Below, piece after piece: positions 24,861 to 32,889 of a stretch of 37,201 nt of DNA. The DNA is taken from NCBI GenBank assembly GCA_012035135.1, contig JAAUPI010000025.1, positions 1 to 37,201 of the forward strand, written 5' to 3'. The notes beneath the pieces were generated by a model. It saw only the letters and a list, made by a program, of their open reading frames with translations, was not told the origin of the DNA and did no database searches. The stretch is from Microcoleus sp. CSU_2_2. Its GTDB lineage: Bacteria; Cyanobacteriota; Cyanobacteriia; Cyanobacteriales; Microcoleaceae. Position 1 is the first letter of the stretch. Each line of letters starts with the position of its first letter. Position numbers and translations under genes: made by a program.

Positions 24861-25397
24861 CTAATTAAGATTCAGCCACTTTTGAGCGTTCAGCCGCTGA
24901 ACAACGCCAAACACCATCAAGTCTAGAGTAATCTTGCGCTCGTCAATCAAAAAAGGCTCCAGCGTGCTGGTTTTAGTGTTATTTTCAGCACAAGAAAAAG
25001 CCCTTTGACTTTGAATGTCTTCTTGAGGAAAATACAGGTTAAATTGGCGCTGACCTTCTTGGAACTTGCCGATTACTTGCCAGCAATCCCCAGCGGAACT
25101 CATGCCAGCAACGGGGAGTTTTTGTTTAGCCAAATTCACTTCTAAATCCTTAACACCCTGCTTAGTCAAAGCAGTTTGCAGAGCAGGCAAATAGTCTTGT
25201 TGAATAAATTCTGCAAACGGCTTGTCTTCAACAGCAGGTGCTTTTTCTTTTTTAGCTTTAGCGGGGGGCTTGTCACCGTCAGCCTTAGCGGCCGCTTTTT
25301 TGGCAGCTGGCGCAGGCTTGTCAGTGCTGGGGATATTTTCAGCAGAAAGGCTAGGAGTTTCGGCTTCGCCTGCTGGATTCTTCGGTTCTTCTGCCAT
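24861..25397 (-). CDS. ndhV: DUF2996 protein, probable NdhV subunit of NDH-1
   Basis: The 178-aa protein has a low-complexity Ala/Lys/Pro-rich N-terminus (about residues 1-58) and a DUF2996 domain (about 62-178): FAEFIQQDYLPALQTAL, GDCWQVIGKF, RQFNLYFPQEDI, and a C-terminal LDLMVFGVVQRLNAQKWL. DUF2996 includes the plant and cyanobacterial NdhV proteins, peripheral subunits of the photosynthetic NDH-1 complex that help stabilise ferredoxin-dependent cyclic electron flow; that link is from family knowledge. It is a single gene with its own upstream region and is cytoplasmic, attached to the thylakoid face. Confidence 0.65.
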   Translation of the reverse strand: MAEEPKNPAGEAETPSLSAENIPSTDKPAPAAKKAAAKADGDKPPAKAKKEKAPAVEDKPFAEFIQQDYLPALQTALTKQGVKDLEVNLAKQKLPVAGMSSAGDCWQVIGKFQEGQRQFNLYFPQEDIQSQRAFSCAENNTKTSTLEPFLIDERKITLDLMVFGVVQRLNAQKWLNLN

Positions 25398-25719
25398 TGG
25401 TACTTCCTGTGAAAAAGTTACTATCTTACGAGTGACGTACCCCCAACATCAACCGTAAACGGTATGATGTGGGCTTCTCAAGAGTCCGGCAAAGGATATC
25501 AAGAGCTTCCTTCGAGGTACTCGAATTGTTTCCCTCTACGGCGTTTTATAGTGAGGAATACGACCAGCCCCACTTGTCAGATGAAAAGTTTTTGATCTAG
25601 ACCTAGATTGTTATTCTGCGATTCCAGATATTGAGTATTTTACCAGAATTATTGCAATCAATGATCCAGAAGGTCATCCACCCACCCATTACCCGTTGCA
25701 GTGCTTATGGAATCATGGG

Positions 25720-25755
25720 TAGGTGGAATCCTCGCCTCGCGAGGCGAGGATTCCA
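25720..25755. repeat. 36-bp perfect palindrome
   Basis: The left half ggtggaatcctcgcctcg is the exact reverse complement of the right half, with no loop base. The flanking 25757-25800 sequence (aaatcaaagattatgg, cgctgc-like tail) recurs at 28863-28910. The remaining 25398-25719 stretch shows no gene. Confidence 0.85.
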
Positions 25756-25756
25756 C

Positions 25757-25800
25757 CCCAAATCAAAGATTATGGGCTGGGGATTTTCGCCTGCCTAGCT
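25757..25800. repeat. Dispersed 45-bp intergenic repeat, copy 1
   Basis: caaatcaaagattatggg, ctggggatttt and ctgcct-gctaaa match, with small gaps, the sequence at 28863-28913 between psaL and psaI. It overlaps the 3' end of the convergent-side unknown gene. Confidence 0.55.
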
Positions 25801-26686
25801 AAATCTCAGCGACAGCTCGTTCAATCAAACGGCGGGCGAGAGTTTGAACTCCCGTGTGTTCGTAGTAGTTGGTAGTCATGTCGAGGAATGCCCCCACATA
25901 GTCCACCTTATCAGCAGTAATTTCCACAAAATTCTGTAAGTGGCCGAGTACATTTTCCGGTGTCAAACCTCGATCGCTCACAAAAGAGCTCATCCAGCCA
26001 GAAACTGAGCCGAAGCTTTGCCCAATAAAGCCTAGCTGGCCGGCAGGATTACCTCCAGGAATCATGCTGCCGATCGACTTGAATGCCACATTGTCTTGCA
26101 AATCGTTGGGTGAAAGCTTTTCAATCCAAGACTGGGTGGTAAGGATAAAATCCGGGCCGAGGGGAATCAAACCATCAAAACAAACCAAAGCAGCCATCCG
26201 CATCAGAGACTCGCCACCGTAGTCGCCCAAAGCCCCGGCAAAATCGCCGATGCTGTCGCCCGGAATGCCGTTAATTTGGCAAAAAGCCAGTAACTCGGTA
26301 ACTAACTTCAAGGACAGATCGATCGTTTGAGCCTTTTCAGGCTTGGGAGTGAGGTTGCCCAGCATGGACAAAAACGGCACATTTTGAGCAACCTTATTCG
26401 CGAGGGCAGCAGTACCCAAAGCACTAGAAGCGCTGTCGATCGTTTGGTACAGCCATAGAGCGCGCTGGTAGCCTTCAGATTTATCGTTGTAGAGGGTGAT
26501 GGCTCGATCGCCAATTTGCTGAATCAGTTCTTCGTCTGTTTCACCAGTAACGGTGCGAATGGTATTTTCAAAACCCACTAAATTATTCCACTCGCCTGGA
26601 ACCACAAAGTCAAGCGCTCGCAGAGCTTTGACAGTCATGTTGTCCTTAGGCAGTTGATCGACTAATTCAAAAACAGTTTTACTCAC
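25799..26686 (-). CDS. Conserved cyanobacterial protein (295 aa), function unknown
   Basis: I do not recognise a named family. The protein is soluble in composition, mostly helical with Gly-rich turns (PGGNPAGQLGFIGQSFGSVSG near residues 210-230) and acidic, without signal peptide or clear membrane helix; a moderately hydrophobic stretch lies near residue 165-185. It begins SKTVFELVDQLPKDNM, and the ATG is supported by the upstream ggagc (caggagcct). The even codon use and regular length support a real gene. It lies upstream of the NdhV-like gene on the same strand, but separated by 400 bp. Confidence 0.65.
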   Translation of the reverse strand: MSKTVFELVDQLPKDNMTVKALRALDFVVPGEWNNLVGFENTIRTVTGETDEELIQQIGDRAITLYNDKSEGYQRALWLYQTIDSASSALGTAALANKVAQNVPFLSMLGNLTPKPEKAQTIDLSLKLVTELLAFCQINGIPGDSIGDFAGALGDYGGESLMRMAALVCFDGLIPLGPDFILTTQSWIEKLSPNDLQDNVAFKSIGSMIPGGNPAGQLGFIGQSFGSVSGWMSSFVSDRGLTPENVLGHLQNFVEITADKVDYVGAFLDMTTNYYEHTGVQTLARRLIERAVAEI

Positions 26687-26891
26687 AACAGGCTCCTTAT
26701 AGTTGAGCGGGGTTCAAAAGTATCGCGAGATACTTGCCCACAATCTAACAGTTGGCTCCGGCAAAATTCAGCAGGTGTAGATGCTGGCAAGTATCAGCAG
26801 ACTTGGGAAAAATCTCACAGTCTAGCGAAAGCAGACTTCGCATTTGTAGTGCCAGACTCAAATCGGGCGCGGACTCTGACCTGGGGTATTG

Positions 26892-27443
26892 CTATTTGAC
26901 GCTAGCGAGGCCACCGAGGTTAAATTTTGATAGCCAAGCTTCGCGATCGCTAGCTGTAAATGAGGGATCGCGGGATTGGACTTTCACCTGGTAACGATTT
27001 GCTACTAAAACAGCAGTAATGTTAGCACCCTGAGTAATTGCAGGATAGCCACCAATTTTCTTGGTACTGTTTTGGAATTTAGATCCAGCCGAGGGATTGC
27101 CGGCAATGTCGTTGATCGAAAGCATGGCCACATTTTTACCGTCTTTGTTCAACTTAGCTTCCGCAAAACCAGATTTTTCTTGAGCAAAGACTCGATTGAA
27201 TCCGCCACCACCTGACGGGAAGTATTTATTTAATTTGCTGCCTGCTACTGGCTTCTTGGGCAGGTTTTGATTTTGAGCTGTTGATTTGTCGGCTTTTGTC
27301 TGTCTAGCTTTAGCGGGTTGGCTGCTTTGCTCCTGGGCTTTGTCCCAGCGAGAGGGCGTCTGAGTTTGACCGCAAGCGGTTACGAGCAGCAGTACCGATA
27401 TCAGAAAGGGAGCTAAGATTCTGCGTGCGGGGGGTAATTTCAT
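26892..27443 (-). CDS. Lipoprotein, function unknown (183 aa)
   Basis: The start ATG at 27443 follows aaggag at a 6-base spacing. The N-terminus is a lipoprotein signal: basic KLPPARR, hydrophobic FLISVLLLV and lipobox LVTAC, with Cys near residue 22. A low-complexity Gln/Lys/Ala-rich linker follows, then a domain of about 110 residues with a repeated pattern of short strands (FAEAKLNKDGKNVAMLSIND, GYPAITQGANITAVLVANRYQVKVQS) that I cannot place in a family. It would be membrane-anchored facing the periplasm. An open frame continues upstream through IS remnants to 27821, but that part is transposase debris. Confidence 0.75.
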   Translation of the reverse strand: MKLPPARRILAPFLISVLLLVTACGQTQTPSRWDKAQEQSSQPAKARQTKADKSTAQNQNLPKKPVAGSKLNKYFPSGGGGFNRVFAQEKSGFAEAKLNKDGKNVAMLSINDIAGNPSAGSKFQNSTKKIGGYPAITQGANITAVLVANRYQVKVQSRDPSFTASDREAWLSKFNLGGLASVK

Positions 27444-27622
27444 CGGTGTCTCCTTATGGGATAGTTGCTGTTGACAATTGTGGCTCAGGATTTGGCAATT
27501 TGTCTTGTCCGATCGGATGAGTTGTGCCTTTTTGATATACTCCCCGGCCTGCGTCGGCGCGGGGATTCTTGACACTTCATCGGGATGCGCCGCGAGCGGT
27601 CTTACCTTCTTGCAGATGTCCG

Positions 27623-27883
27623 TATAATTGCTGTACGCGTTTGTCAAGTGCCGCACAGATTGCTGCAATGGAACACTAGAAACTTCTTTTAGCCACGCTC
27701 TTTCAATAGTCTTTTTAGATGCTGTTAATAGAGCCGATAGCTGATTGTATGTCGGCAATTTTTCGGACTGTTTGCAGCAAGCTAAAGCATCATTCCATGC
27801 TACCCGCACGCAACCAAACAATCGGGCTAAGCTTAGCCTTTGTTGGTCTGTTGGATAGAATCGGATTTATACCTTGCTTTCAT
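27623..27883 (-). pseudogene. tnpB: tnpB fragment (IS200/IS605)
   Basis: The N-terminus starts MKARYK at 27883, then lacks one base (expected Y-R-I/F-YP; tccgattc found) so the frame shifts. The second piece reads LFGCVRVAWNDALA, then YNQLSALLT and WLKEVSSVPLQQSVRHL...AYSNY, as in TnpB. After about 85 residues the homology ends and the sequence jumps to the element end. The RuvC and zinc-finger parts are missing. TnpB is an RNA-guided nuclease in full-length form; this copy cannot function. The open frame runs on in phase into the lipoprotein gene by chance. Confidence 0.8.
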
Positions 27884-27933
27884 GGACTGTGTTACTATTG
27901 GTCTGTAATCTATCTTAGGTTGGTCTATAGGCA

Positions 27934-28338
27934 ATGTCAACCCGTTTTCGCAAAGAAAGGCATTCTGTTACAGACTTGTTGATTCATTTGGTCTGCGTAA
28001 CCAAGTATCGCAGACCCGTGTTTGTGGCTAAAAGCCTTGCCTTGATTGAAGAATCATTCCGAGAAGTAGCACGGAAAATGGATTTTCAAATTCTTGAATT
28101 TAACGGTGAATCCGACCACATTCATGTATTAATCGAGTATCCGCCCAAGCTCTCTGTCTCCAGCCTTGTCAACGCGCTAAAAGGAGTTTCGAGTCGGCGT
28201 TACGGCCAAGCCGGATACCCCAAGCCCTACAACAAAGATGCTTTGTGGAGTCCGAGTTACTTTGCTTCGTCAGTTGGTGGTGCCCCTATTGAAGTATTGA
28301 AGCAGTACATCAAAGAACCAGAAAAGCCGTCCTTCTAG
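27934..28338 (+). CDS. tnpA: IS200/IS605 family transposase TnpA
   Basis: The 134-aa protein is full length for the Y1 (HUH) transposases. It shows LLIHLVCVTKYRRPVF near the N-terminus, the HUH metal motif in DHIHVLIEYPP (about residues 62-72) and the catalytic Tyr in VLKQYIKEPE (about residue 124). The WSPSYFASSVGGAP segment is typical. TnpA excises and inserts the element as single-stranded DNA. It diverges from the tnpB remnant, with 50 bases between. It looks active in sequence, so the element may still move. Confidence 0.9.
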   Translation: MSTRFRKERHSVTDLLIHLVCVTKYRRPVFVAKSLALIEESFREVARKMDFQILEFNGESDHIHVLIEYPPKLSVSSLVNALKGVSSRRYGQAGYPKPYNKDALWSPSYFASSVGGAPIEVLKQYIKEPEKPSF

Positions 28339-28368
28339 GGCGGGGTTTTAAACCCATTTTTCTGATAA

Positions 28369-28400
28369 AAAAATCCTCCGCCCGGAGGCAGAGGATTTTT
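28369..28400. terminator. Bidirectional terminator-like hairpin
   Basis: Arms aaaaatcctc and gaggattttt pair around 12 bases, giving T-runs in both directions; the longer run is on the reverse strand. It lies between tnpA and psaI and may end both transcription units. Confidence 0.6.
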
Positions 28401-28598
28401 GGCAATTGCGAGTTGAAAAGCAAGAAGACAGAAAGATTACTCCACAGAGCAATTCTGTAGATGGGCGTAAAAAAACTAAGTTTTCCGATCGCCAGCAATC
28501 TCAAAACAATTTTTTCTGATTCTCCCTAGATTTAAGTAGAGGCTTCAGACCAATTATTCGTCAACCATCCAACTTCGGTCTTGCTTTTTGGGTAACGA

Positions 28599-28715
28599 TT
28601 AGGCGTCGCTTTCAATGTGGATAAACAACAAACCCATTACCACAACTGGCATCAGCCAGCAAACTACCGGAATCAAGATCCAAGGCAAAAAAGAAGCAGC
28701 GTATGAACCTGTCAT
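28599..28715 (-). CDS. psaI: Photosystem I subunit VIII (PsaI)
   Basis: This 38-codon gene encodes [18 protein letters not shown], then a single membrane helix and the ending [11 protein letters not shown], which is diagnostic of PsaI. PsaI is a one-helix thylakoid protein that helps hold PsaL and stabilise photosystem I trimers or tetramers. Start is supported by gagg 6 bases upstream. It lies 232 bp downstream of psaL on the same strand, so the pair may form a psaL-psaI unit, with the long spacer carrying hairpins. Confidence 0.95.
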   Translation of the reverse strand: MTGSYAASFLPWILIPVVCWLMPVVVMGLLFIHIESDA

Positions 28716-28805
28716 AAAAAACCTCAGTAAGTGGGAAACTCAGATTCTGAAGACCTGAGAGGGAAACAGCACGAGCGGTTTTAACCGCCGTGAATCTTTT
28801 TGTGT

Positions 28806-28821
28806 GGCATTGTTGTGCCAC
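28806..28821 (-). repeat. Hairpins in the psaL-psaI spacer
   Basis: gtggca-ttgt-tgccac forms a short perfect stem at about 28802-28819, next to gcggttttaaccgc (28773-28786). They lie between psaL and psaI and could attenuate or process the transcript. Confidence 0.5.
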
Positions 28822-28862
28822 GTCCAATTGCTTGTATTGATTAGAGTGCATCTTTCATCCCA

Positions 28863-28913
28863 GATCAAATCAAAGATTATGGTCTTGGGATTTCCGTCTG
28901 CTTCGCTAAAGTT
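28863..28913. repeat. Dispersed 45-bp intergenic repeat, copy 2
   Basis: tcaaatcaaagattatgg, cttgggattt and ctgcttcgctaaag match the sequence at 25757-25800. Confidence 0.55.
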
Positions 28914-28947
28914 AGTGTGTTGCAACAGAGATATTTCCGAGTGCCGT

Positions 28948-29454
28948 CTAGTTGACTAAACCACGGAAAATGGCATCAACGCCCTTAAAGTTTTCGAGTA
29001 AGAAATAGGCAGCAAAGACACCGCTCATTCCACCAACAAAGAAACCAGCAGTGAGTTGGCTCCAGCCTTCACCAGTTTTCAGGGCTTCGGGAGTCATGGG
29101 ATTGGCGCTCGGGTAGCTGCTATTGTCATGTTTGAAAGAGACTAAACCGTAGGCAGACATACCTGCTGTGCCGAGCAGAACCAAGACGAGGGCTGTAATT
29201 AGTCCGCCGAGATTAGCTGCTTCTGGATAGTCCCGCAGTGGCCCGAAGACGATTTCTGGGCCGACAAGGAAATAACCGTGTGCCAAGCCGATTTCTAGGC
29301 CTCGAACTAGGGGGGAGAGTCCTTTACGGTAGGCGGGCAAGTTGCCAATGAATGCTTTGGTAAAATCCGAAGCACTAATGGGGGTTGCTAGATGACCCGT
29401 GAAGGGGTCGCCGTTAAAGGGTTGAATAAGTTCTGCATTTCTGGGATCGGCCAT
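28948..29454 (-). CDS. psaL: Photosystem I subunit XI (PsaL)
   Basis: The 168-aa protein is a full-length PsaL: the N-terminal NGDPFTGHLATPIS, the chlorophyll-contacting LPAYRKGLSPLVRGLEIGLAHGYFLVGPE, then hydrophobic helices (about residues 80-105 and 132-155). PsaL forms the interface between photosystem I monomers and so governs trimer or tetramer formation in the thylakoid membrane. The start is supported by gaggag upstream. Downstream on the same strand is psaI. No other psa gene is present in the window. Confidence 0.97.
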   Translation of the reverse strand: MADPRNAELIQPFNGDPFTGHLATPISASDFTKAFIGNLPAYRKGLSPLVRGLEIGLAHGYFLVGPEIVFGPLRDYPEAANLGGLITALVLVLLGTAGMSAYGLVSFKHDNSSYPSANPMTPEALKTGEGWSQLTAGFFVGGMSGVFAAYFLLENFKGVDAIFRGLVN

Positions 29455-29562
29455 ATTTAGTTTCTCCTCGCTGTGCTGTGAAAGTTGAGGCGTTCAAGTC
29501 ATATTTTACGCAGGGAGGTGTAGCCTATTTACATAATTGACAGCGAGCTTTAGAAAAGTTCA

Positions 29563-30282
29563 CTATTCTTGGTATTCAGAAAAATTTTTCTTGTGCCTCT
29601 TATACCAGATCGCGAGTCGATCGGCAGACACTCCCAGAAAATAGGCGATGATGATAGTTTGATTGATGGCAGTGGTTTTGAGTACCCCAAGCTGCTGCCA
29701 TCGGCGGGCTGATGTGATCACTGCCAGGGGTACTATGTCGATGTGACCTTGTTTTTTCAATCGGCGTACAAATTCAAAGTCTTCCATGACTGGCAATTCG
29801 GGAAAGCCACCAATTTTTTCAAAGGTGGCTGTTTTGAGGAAAATGGCTTGGTCGCCGTAGGGCATTTGCAAAAAGTGCGATCGGCACTTTACCCCTTTTT
29901 CTACCAGTCGCAGGCTCGGTAAGGGGGCATCAATCTTGAGTTCAAAGGCACCACCGACAGTGCCTGCTTTGGCTAATGCTTGACGGGCACAAGTGTCGAA
30001 CCCCTGAGGCAACTGAGTGTCGGCGTGGAGAAACAGCAAGATGTCTCCGGTGGCGGCGGCGGCACCTGCGTTCATTTGGGTGGCGCGCCCGGTTGTGCTG
30101 AAGACGACTCGGATGCCCAAAGATTTTGCTATTTCAGGAGTGCCGTCACTACTGCCACCGTCGGCGACAATTATTTCGACATTTGTGGCTGTTTGGGCGA
30201 TCGAGATGACTTGGCTAATTGTAGGTGCTTCGTTTAAGGCTGGAATGATTACGGAAATTTTGAGATTGGGAGCTTCTGGCAT
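29563..30282 (-). CDS. TIGR04283 family glycosyltransferase
   Basis: The 239-aa protein is a GT-A type family 2 glycosyltransferase: ISVIIPALNEAPTI (about residues 9-22), VEIIVADGGSSDGT (34-48), the DxD-like FLHADTQLP (about 83-92) and a GGAFELKID loop. The MEDFEFVRRLKK segment (about 164-175) supplies the catalytic acidic residue. It belongs to the TIGR04283 group, whose members have been annotated as arsenosugar biosynthesis-associated; the acceptor here is unknown. It runs in the same direction as the TIGR04282 gene 274 bp upstream, and the two often occur together. Confidence 0.85.
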   Translation of the reverse strand: MPEAPNLKISVIIPALNEAPTISQVISIAQTATNVEIIVADGGSSDGTPEIAKSLGIRVVFSTTGRATQMNAGAAAATGDILLFLHADTQLPQGFDTCARQALAKAGTVGGAFELKIDAPLPSLRLVEKGVKCRSHFLQMPYGDQAIFLKTATFEKIGGFPELPVMEDFEFVRRLKKQGHIDIVPLAVITSARRWQQLGVLKTTAINQTIIIAYFLGVSADRLAIWYKRHKKNFSEYQE

Positions 30283-30556
30283 AAAGCGTTTTCAAGAATT
30301 TGAGGTTTCAAGTGAGTTTTTGTTCTTATTGGCAACTTATCACTCACAACTCACAACTTTGTCGATCGGCTCTATTTTTGCCATTTCCCGCGATCGGGAC
30401 TATTGTCCCAATCGCTGTCTAACCACTACTGAAAGTCAGCATTTGGTTAGACAAATACACTTACTATATTATGACCTTTTGGTTTCACAATCAAGTATTT
30501 TTTCAAAAACAATGATGATATTTTTTAATGTTTTGTCTTGCCAATATCCATTTTAA

Positions 30557-31180
30557 TTATTGCAATATATTCATATCTAAATCTAAAAGATCTTCTGGTT
30601 GATCGATATCTGTCAGAGTAGGAAGCTCGGCAATCTTTAGATCGAATTTTTTGGCGATCGCCCGCGTCTGGGCCAACACTTCCTCTGTTCCCCAGTTAAT
30701 TCCATAGAACAATTCGGGGAGCGATCGGCGCAGCCCAATTAAATAATAACCTCCGTCTTGGGCAGGACCCAAAACTACATCCGATCGCTCTAGTTCGTCA
30801 AAAGCCTTGGATATAATCTCTGCTTTTAGATCGGGACAATCTGTACCAATAATTGCAACTTTGTCAATCCCTGAATCAAAACAATTTTGAAACGCTGCTG
30901 CCATTCTTGCGCCCAAATCGCCGTCTCCCTGATTGTGATAAATCATCTCAGTTCCCAACCAGTCCTGCATCAGTTGTTGACTGCCACCGGCGTAGTAAAT
31001 TTCTACTGAGAATCGGCCAGAGTTTTCGATAGATAGCGCGCGGGCGATCGTCTTTTGGGCCATCAGACGATGCAGGTTAGCAGCACCTTCTTTTCCCAGC
31101 ACGGGAATCAGTCGAGTTTTGGTTTTTCCCGGTGCTGGATAGCGAGTGAAAATAATCAATTTATTTCTGACAGTAATCAT
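30557..31180 (-). CDS. TIGR04282 family glycosyltransferase-like protein (DUF2064)
   Basis: The 207-aa protein has a nucleotide-sugar-binding fold with FTRYPAPGKTKTRLIP (residues 11-26), QGDGDLGARMAAAF (about 84-97), IIGTDCPDLK (about 109-118) and VVLGPAQDGGYYLIGLRR (about 134-151), characteristic of TIGR04282/DUF2064. Like its neighbour TIGR04283 it has been linked to arsenosugar biosynthesis by annotation; the activity is not shown here. Its start lies 2 bases after the chemoreceptor stop codon, implying one operon with the gene upstream. Confidence 0.85.
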   Translation of the reverse strand: MITVRNKLIIFTRYPAPGKTKTRLIPVLGKEGAANLHRLMAQKTIARALSIENSGRFSVEIYYAGGSQQLMQDWLGTEMIYHNQGDGDLGARMAAAFQNCFDSGIDKVAIIGTDCPDLKAEIISKAFDELERSDVVLGPAQDGGYYLIGLRRSLPELFYGINWGTEEVLAQTRAIAKKFDLKIAELPTLTDIDQPEDLLDLDMNILQ

Positions 31181-31182
31181 TT

Positions 31183-32637
31183 TTAAGACAATTTTTGAAG
31201 TTCTTTGGCAGTCTGATTTAGCAGGATGATGCTATCTTTAACCCTAGCAATACCTGCGGTAGTTTCGTGAGTTCCTGAGTTAATACTTTTCATCGCCTCC
31301 AGCACTTGTTGGATAGCAAATGCTTGTTGATTAACATTGAGAGAAATTTGTTGATTGTTCAAAAACACCTTACCGATGGCATCTTTCACACCAGTAAATA
31401 CTTGATTCGTCCCTTGAGCCAACCTAATTCCTTCCTCCGCTGTTTTTGTACCTTCTTCTGTCACCATCACTGTATTCCCGATCGCCGATTGAATTTCTTT
31501 AACCAGAATTTTAATTTTTTGGGCGGCTATTTTGCTTTCATCGGCGAGTTTGCGAATTTCTCCGGCTACTACAGCAAATCCCTTACCGTGTTCGCCAGCT
31601 CGAACCGCTTCTACAGCAGCATTGAGAGCTAACATATTTGTTTGATTAGCTAGCTCGGCAACCAAGTTAGAAATGCCTTCTATCTGGACAGTTTGCTCGC
31701 TCAAGTCCATAATTTGTCCGGCGATTTTACCAACTTTTTCTTTGAGAATTTCTATCCCCTTCACAGTATATTCTACAGAGTGGGTTCCTCCATCAGCAAG
31801 GGATAAAGCTTGATGGGCTGCAACTGCTGATGCTTCGGCTTGCTCTGCTGAGTGCTGAGAAGATACCCCTAATTCATTCATCGTGGTTGTTGTTTGATTC
31901 ACCGCAGTAGCTTGCTGGGATATGGTGCTTTCTTGCCACTCTATTGTGGTTGAAATTTCCTTGGAAGAATAGACAATCTTATTGACAGATTTCACGACGG
32001 GCTTAAGGATATTTTGGCTAACAATAACTATCATAGTTAATGCCACTAACAGAGCCAAAATAAAAGTGAGGATGAGCAAGGTTGTTAGCGATCGGACTTT
32101 TGCCTCAATGTCATCGTGTTTATTTTTACCAACTTCTCGCTGGAGGTTGATCAGAGAAGAAAATTCCTGAACGGTTTGAGCGCCAAAGGGAGTGGTAGTA
32201 GCAGCGCGATACTCTGCTGCTTCCTGGGTTTTGCCTGCTTGTTGCAACTCAAACCAGCGGGGTCGGGCTGCGACATACTTTTGATAAATATTTTGCACCT
32301 TCTCGAAAGCAGCTTTTTCTTTGAGTGTTAATTCACCTGTGGCATATTTTCGCAGATTCTCATCAATAGCCTTGTACAATTCCGGCTCTTGAGACAGAAT
32401 TTCCGATCGCTTTTCTGGTTGAACTATAAATTGGGGGAAACCATAGCGCAACTTCCACAAAGCTGACTCAGAGTTAGCAAGGGCAACTGTTCCTTGCAGT
32501 TGATTGGCGTACAAACCTTCCGCTTCTTTCGCGAGTTCCATAGTGTTCTGCCAGCCAATAAACCCGACCCATCCCATTAAGAGGAGCAAAGTTGCGAAAA
32601 TAGCCCACAATTTAGCACGAATTCCTTGTATTTGCAT
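31183..32637 (-). CDS. Methyl-accepting chemotaxis protein lacking a HAMP domain
   Basis: The 484-aa protein has an N-terminal membrane helix (about residues 9-27), a periplasmic four-helix-type sensor (about 28-180), a second helix (about 188-212) and a long cytoplasmic signalling coil. The conserved hairpin tip is AVEAVRAGEHGKGFAVVAGE (about 342-361). Between helix 2 and the coil I see no HAMP-like segment, since the signalling heptads start soon after VKSVNKI. It should act with CheA/CheW-type proteins (photo- or chemotaxis); no che genes are in the window. The gene ends 2 bases before the TIGR04282 start. Confidence 0.85.
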   Translation of the reverse strand: MQIQGIRAKLWAIFATLLLLMGWVGFIGWQNTMELAKEAEGLYANQLQGTVALANSESALWKLRYGFPQFIVQPEKRSEILSQEPELYKAIDENLRKYATGELTLKEKAAFEKVQNIYQKYVAARPRWFELQQAGKTQEAAEYRAATTTPFGAQTVQEFSSLINLQREVGKNKHDDIEAKVRSLTTLLILTFILALLVALTMIVIVSQNILKPVVKSVNKIVYSSKEISTTIEWQESTISQQATAVNQTTTTMNELGVSSQHSAEQAEASAVAAHQALSLADGGTHSVEYTVKGIEILKEKVGKIAGQIMDLSEQTVQIEGISNLVAELANQTNMLALNAAVEAVRAGEHGKGFAVVAGEIRKLADESKIAAQKIKILVKEIQSAIGNTVMVTEEGTKTAEEGIRLAQGTNQVFTGVKDAIGKVFLNNQQISLNVNQQAFAIQQVLEAMKSINSGTHETTAGIARVKDSIILLNQTAKELQKLS

Positions 32638-32889
32638 AGTTTTTTTAGTAGTGAATAAAATACAGATGATGGGGATGCTTAAGCATAGTGCTTAGGAGCA
32701 TCATACTGTATTATATTCAACACAAGGAAGAAGCAATAAGCAAGAAGGTTTGAAATACTAATTTTCGACTTCCCATGCTCGATCCTCCATCTACCATGAC
32801 CTATACCTCACGATCCATGACCCATGCGCCATCGTTGTCAAGAATTTATCAGCAATCAACGGGACTTGAGATAATTGATAGCTTTCTCA

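Larger units (their letters stand above)
27528..28366. mobile_element. IS200/IS605-family element with decayed tnpB
   Basis: An intact tnpA (+) and a truncated, divergent tnpB (-) lie between two ends bearing imperfect hairpins: ccccggcctgcgtcggcgcgggg cut short near 27541-27563, and ccgtccttctagggcgg near 28327-28343. Insertion sequences of this family move by single-stranded Y1 transposition and have subterminal hairpins rather than inverted repeats. Exact ends were not fixed; the limits are approximate. Confidence 0.6.
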
